From JAIWNK01 sp964453115 (GTDB lineage: Bacteria > Chloroflexota > Anaerolineae > Anaerolineales > Anaerolineaceae), in contig CAYVRT010000057.1 in NCBI GenBank assembly GCA_964453115.1, positions 1 to 10,394 of the forward strand: a stretch of 10,394 nt of DNA. Reading direction: 5' to 3'. The notes below the pieces were generated by a model that worked only from the letters and a program-made list of their open reading frames with translations, was not told the origin of the DNA and ran no database searches. Below, one piece after another: positions 6,849-10,394 of the stretch (its first letter is position 1; every line of letters begins with the position of its first letter). A program made the translations under genes and the position numbers.

Positions 6849-6948
6849 TGTTACTGCGAAGCATCGCTTTTCCCTGACGCCGAACGTCAGGATGATGGGG
6901 CGGCGTGGCAGTTTCTTTGTTGATGGGGAGAACTCCCTCGCAATGACA
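6849..6948. repeat. Candidate 100-bp miniature intergenic repeat with terminal inverted repeats
   Basis: The left end TGTTACTGCGAAG (6849-6861) and the complement of the right end, TGTCATTGCGAGG (6948-6936), agree at 10 of 13 positions, all differences being transitions. Internal dyads are CCTGACG-ccgaa-CGTCAGG (6873-6891) and GGGAG-aa-CTCCC (6926-6937). TGTCATTGCGAGG-type ends recur in dispersed intergenic repeats of several bacterial genomes, as far as I recall. No target-site duplication is evident and there is no second copy in the window. Confidence 0.5.
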
Positions 6949-7002
6949 CTACTGATGATACGGGTTTTGAAATTTTTCTGTTGAGGTGTGGTGCAACAAC
7001 CG

Positions 7003-10000
7003 TTACTGGATCCCCTTACGTTTGGCGTATTGCTCGGCTTCACGCCGCCCTTTCAGTTGCAGGCGCGCCAGGATTTCGCCCATGTGATATTTGACTGTGC
7101 GCTCAGTCAGGAAGAGGCGTTCGCCAATTTCCTTGTACATCAAGCCGTTTGCTACCAGCCGCAGAATTTCCAATTGCCGTTCGGTCAAAAGATCGTGTTC
7201 AATGGGCTGCTCTGGCGCCGGATTGGGCTTGAGAGTTTCATCCTTGAAAGAGAACTCGGACAGGATTCTCTGCGCCATCTCTGCTGAAAACTCGACTTCG
7301 CCATGCACGATTCCCCCTAAAAGGGAAAAGAATTTATCTGCGCTCATTCCCTTAAGTAGGTACCCCGCCGCGCCGCTGCGTAATGCCTCGAAGAGATCAG
7401 CCTCGCTGGCAGAGGTGGTTAACATGATGATCCTGGCCTCGGGCATCTCAGCAGCGATGCAGAGCGTTGCCTCCAGCCCGTTCATGCGCGGCATATTGAC
7501 ATCCATCAGGATCAAATTGGGCTTCAAGGTGCGCACGACCTCTTGTGCCTCGATACCATCCCTGGCCAGGCCGATCACCTGCGCGCCACGCGCTGTCAGC
7601 ATGTTGCGCAGCCCATCTATAAACAGGGGATGGTCGTCCACGATCACCACGCGCAGTTGGGATAATGCGCTCACCGAAAGGTTGCGCGGCAGGCGGACGA
7701 TCACGCGCGTGCCTTTGCCTGCCTCCGTTTCGATGGAGAGCGTGCCGCCTACTTCGTCCACGCGTTCACGCATGATGCGTAAGCCAAAACGTTCGCGCAT
7801 TCGGCGATCGGTGCCCGGATATAAAACTGGCATTCCCACGCCTTGATCTTCGATCATTACCTGAACAGTTTGATCATCTGTCTCAATTAAGACGGTGGCC
7901 TGATGCTGCCCGGAATAGCGGCGTGCATTGCTCAATGCCTCACGGATGATGTAGGTTAAATGGTTTTCTACCTGTGCGCTTGCCAGGAGGTCGGGCAGCG
8001 GATTTGGGAAGGTGAGCGTTACATCGAAAAGATACGCCTGGCGCAGATGCTGGCAGTAGCGCTCCAGCGAGGAGAAAAAGAATTCGGTTGTGGCGGGTGT
8101 CTCGCTTTTTAGGTTTTGTATATACCCGCGCAGGTCATTGTGTGCTTCGCGTGCGGTTTCGGCGAGGCGTGCAAGTGTTTGAGGTAGGTTTTCCAACGCG
8201 TTTTGGCGCGACAATTCTCGCATTGCTTCTGCCTGCATGCTGATATAGCCCAACGTCTGGCCGATGCCATCATGTAGTTCGCGCCCCAGCCGTTCGCGCT
8301 CCTCAAGTGTGGCGACGGCGCGCTGCTGTTGGAGGATCTGCTCCTGAAGAGCCTGGCGCTGGAGCATTTCGATTCGCAGGCTGGTGTTGGCATCATCCAG
8401 TTTCCGGGTGCGGTCGGCAACGCGCCTTTCCAGGTTGCGAACCATGTCGTCCAGCGTACTGCTCATTGTGTTAAATGCTTTCGTCAGGAAACCAATTTCA
8501 TCTTCCGTTTGAACGGGGATAGAAATGTCCATCTCCCCCGTTTCCATGCGCCGCACGCCAGCAGTGAGCGATTCGAGCGGTTGGGCAATTGAGGTGCGAA
8601 GTACGAGTGGGACGATCAACAAGAGCAGAAGGCTGCCGCCAACGGTGACCCAGGCGACCGGCAGCATAAAACCATGCAGATGGCGCCGAAAGGTTAACAG
8701 GTGATTTTCGAGTAAGGTGGGCGCACCTGCCTGCGAGATGGCGATCAAATTGGCGTTTTCCTCCACGCCGGCGATCGATTCATGCAGCGGCTCGCCGCGC
8801 CCAGCCACCGCACCGCGCAGCCAGGGAGAGGAATTGACCCCAAACAGAATAGGCTGAGGCAAACCGTTGTTGGTGAACTCAAAACTTCCATCCGCGTATA
8901 GGGTGGATTGGAAGGTGTAAATGTTGGTCGGCTGATCAGCCATCATCCGATTCCAGGTAACGATCAAGCGTTCCGGTTCGTTGCGGATATAAAGCCCGCT
9001 TTCTCCATCATCGGGATTAGGGGTCAGGCTAATCCCCAATGGAAAGATGGTTGGAACTTGGGCAGTGGCGGCTTGCAAATTGAGCGGACGGAAAGGCTCG
9101 TCGAGGCTGATGGCGCCTGAATGGGTGATATAGGCGTCGGTGTAGATTTTTTCGTAGAAGGGGAACAGAAACGCCACTTGTTGATTGCCGTTATCGTCCA
9201 GGGTTTGGTCGCTAACCTTCTCGCCCAGCGGGCTTTCGAAGTGAAAATTGGTTTCGCGCACATCGTAGCCTCCTCTGCCATTGGGCGTGAAGCGCAGGGT
9301 TTGGTGGTCAGGCAAGTTGAGCTGAAAGGCTGCAATATGGGATGGGGCAACCAGCCAGCCCATTGTGCCGATTAGTGCCAGGAAGAGGGTTAGCATGAGG
9401 ATGGATAGTCGGGTGGCGATCTTCACACCGCCGGGAATGAAGTTGACGTAGTTGTTGGCAAATAGCCACAACATCATTAGAATGCCGATGGACATGGCGG
9501 CGTTAAAATACTCAAATGGAAGTCCGAAATTGAGTAAAACACTGATGATTCCCACCACAACCGGAACAGCAAATACCAGTGCGAAGTTGCGTGCCCCGCG
9601 GGCACCTTTGCATTGGGGATTCCACAGCTTGCGCCACCAGGCGACCGGGCGCGGGTCGGCTGCCAGCGTTTGACGCAGAAAGATGACTGGCACAAAAAGC
9701 ACGATAACTGGCAGGCTGTATGCATCGAGAGGGAAGCGGTTGAAAACATTTCCATCGCGAAAAAGGGAAACGTAACGATAAACCATGAAACCCGCTTGCC
9801 ACAAAAGAAAAATTGTGCTGAACGTCAGGAGGGTGCGCATTGTCCATTTGTGTTGCGGGTAACGCTCAGGGAATTGGCCGGCGAAACAGATCATTGCGAT
9901 CAGTGCCAATGCCAGAACGGTGTTTTCGGCATAGGCGGGCAGCACGCGGGGAAACGGTAGCAAAGCAGCATCCAGAATCATTAAGCCGGTTAATATTGTC

Positions 10001-10146
10001 ATTGGAACGAAGAAGGCGGTCAGCAAGAGCAATGGGCGGGTGCGCCAACTCCGCAGGCGGTTGATGAAGAACACCGCAATCGCAAGCGACAGGATGAATT
10101 GGGTCAGGTAACTGATTGAGGCAGGGGTAAGGAAAAGTTGAAACAT
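7003..10146 (-). CDS. Membrane sensor histidine kinase fused to a NarL/LuxR-type response regulator
   Basis: 1047 residues from ATG 10146; a TTG at 10206 would add 20 residues, and neither start has a clear Shine-Dalgarno. Residues about 10-268 form eight hydrophobic helices whose basic loops (NRLRSWRTR, RKLWNPQCKGARGAR) fit an outside N-terminus. Residues 269-493 are an extracytoplasmic beta-rich domain resembling nidogen-like modules (FPFYEKIYTDAYITHSGAI, ERLIVTWNRM, YTFQSTLYADGSFEFTNNG). Helix 9 is 494-517, HAMP about 513-569, then a coiled coil. HisKA_3 has RELHDGIGQTLG with H625. HATPase_c has REALSNARRYSG (N740), EDQGVGMP (D767) and FGLRIMRERV. After a linker of only about 12 residues follows REC with D837/D838, phospho-acceptor D882, T910 and K932, then the LuxR-type HTH (LTERQLEILRLVANG, LTERTVKYHMGEILARLQ; about 987-1042). 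All key residues are intact. The kinase should sense an external cue and pass phosphate to its own receiver. DNA binding would happen at the membrane unless the C-terminus is released. Confidence 0.95.
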   Translation of the reverse strand: MFQLFLTPASISYLTQFILSLAIAVFFINRLRSWRTRPLLLLTAFFVPMTILTGLMILDAALLPFPRVLPAYAENTVLALALIAMICFAGQFPERYPQHKWTMRTLLTFSTIFLLWQAGFMVYRYVSLFRDGNVFNRFPLDAYSLPVIVLFVPVIFLRQTLAADPRPVAWWRKLWNPQCKGARGARNFALVFAVPVVVGIISVLLNFGLPFEYFNAAMSIGILMMLWLFANNYVNFIPGGVKIATRLSILMLTLFLALIGTMGWLVAPSHIAAFQLNLPDHQTLRFTPNGRGGYDVRETNFHFESPLGEKVSDQTLDDNGNQQVAFLFPFYEKIYTDAYITHSGAISLDEPFRPLNLQAATAQVPTIFPLGISLTPNPDDGESGLYIRNEPERLIVTWNRMMADQPTNIYTFQSTLYADGSFEFTNNGLPQPILFGVNSSPWLRGAVAGRGEPLHESIAGVEENANLIAISQAGAPTLLENHLLTFRRHLHGFMLPVAWVTVGGSLLLLLIVPLVLRTSIAQPLESLTAGVRRMETGEMDISIPVQTEDEIGFLTKAFNTMSSTLDDMVRNLERRVADRTRKLDDANTSLRIEMLQRQALQEQILQQQRAVATLEERERLGRELHDGIGQTLGYISMQAEAMRELSRQNALENLPQTLARLAETAREAHNDLRGYIQNLKSETPATTEFFFSSLERYCQHLRQAYLFDVTLTFPNPLPDLLASAQVENHLTYIIREALSNARRYSGQHQATVLIETDDQTVQVMIEDQGVGMPVLYPGTDRRMRERFGLRIMRERVDEVGGTLSIETEAGKGTRVIVRLPRNLSVSALSQLRVVIVDDHPLFIDGLRNMLTARGAQVIGLARDGIEAQEVVRTLKPNLILMDVNMPRMNGLEATLCIAAEMPEARIIMLTTSASEADLFEALRSGAAGYLLKGMSADKFFSLLGGIVHGEVEFSAEMAQRILSEFSFKDETLKPNPAPEQPIEHDLLTERQLEILRLVANGLMYKEIGERLFLTERTVKYHMGEILARLQLKGRREAEQYAKRKGIQ

Positions 10147-10243
10147 GGCGCAAAATATTATTACGAATCGAATCAGGGAAGGTTCGTGTAAACTGTTTTT
10201 TGTCAAATTGTTGGGCCAAAAGAAGGATCCAATAGCCGATTAA

Positions 10244-10249
10244 ATTATA
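10244..10249 (-). promoter_or_regulatory. Consensus TATAAT -10 box upstream of the kinase-regulator gene
   Basis: The minus strand reads GTGTATAATTTAATCGG, a perfect -10 box, giving a predicted start of transcription near 10237 and a leader of about 90 nt to ATG 10146 (or 30 nt to TTG 10206). No good -35 box is seen at 16-18 bp (candidate ATACGA), so an activator or another contact may be needed. The rest of 10250-10394 is AT-rich and shows no gene I can support. Confidence 0.45.
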
Positions 10250-10394
10250 CACTGTGGGGAGAGATTTCGTATACAGCGATTACAATAACGCCCATTTATT
10301 AATGAAGGCTTGAACGGCGTTTGTGGTGAAAAAGAGGTGGATTACGCAACCTTTTTTCTGTAAATTCAAGTCAGAAATATCCATCGTTCTTTAA

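Noticed and set aside
6735..7043. Open frame extending the receiver-like gene upstream to a GTG at 7043 (220 residues)
   Set aside because: The extension has low-complexity basic content, runs through the 100-bp inverted-repeat element and two hairpins, and overlaps the end of the kinase-regulator gene. The receiver pattern begins just after ATG 6734.
10250..10394. Possible short gene or terminator at the right edge (GGATTACGCAACCTTTTTT)
   Set aside because: Only a 4-bp stem (AGGT/ACCT) can precede the T run, and plus-strand frames such as the ATG at 10302 stop within a few codons.

Overview
The window reads as part of a bacterial chromosome whose four genes all lie on the minus strand, so transcription runs from right to left. 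The host is most likely a member of the Chloroflexota, Anaerolineae-like. I infer this from the C-terminal tail IYLPLVNR on a secreted protein (a tail I associate with secreted proteins of that phylum), from very long secreted propeller proteins, and from a NarL/LuxR-type kinase with a multi-helix membrane front end. No rRNA, tRNA or marker gene confirms it.

In transcription order: (1) A sensor histidine kinase fused in frame to a complete NarL/LuxR-type response regulator (stop at 7003, preferred start 10146). It has eight N-terminal membrane helices, a roughly 225-residue extracytoplasmic beta-rich domain, a ninth helix, HAMP, HisKA_3, HATPase_c, REC and LuxR-type HTH. Sensor and DNA-binding domain therefore sit on one membrane-anchored chain. 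(2) A 268-base gap (6735-7002) holding a candidate 100-bp miniature repeat with imperfect terminal inverted repeats, a GNRA-loop hairpin, an 8-bp direct repeat with an 11-bp period, and a TATGAT -10 box so close to the next ATG that the message may be leaderless. (3) A 117-residue stand-alone receiver-like protein (6381-6734) with a degenerate active site, ended by a strong intrinsic terminator. (4) A 1542-residue secreted mosaic surface protein (1667-6295): seven 50-residue repeats, seven SBBP propeller repeats, three InlB-type repeats, a LamG-like domain, a DUF8202-like segment and a membrane/Arg-rich C-terminal anchor. (5) A 458-residue secreted protein (124-1500) with one predicted seven-bladed propeller, an Ig-like domain and the IYLPLVNR tail, ended by a strong terminator at 62-113.

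The layout suggests a regulatory pair (membrane-anchored kinase-regulator plus receiver-like protein) beside two surface proteins, perhaps for adhesion, substrate binding or cell-cell contact. No enzyme of known catalytic type other than the kinase is visible. That the regulator controls the surface genes is inference from neighbourhood only. Gaps are 1-123, 1501-1666, 6296-6380, 6735-7002 and 10147-10394; none exceeds 300 bases, and each is described below.
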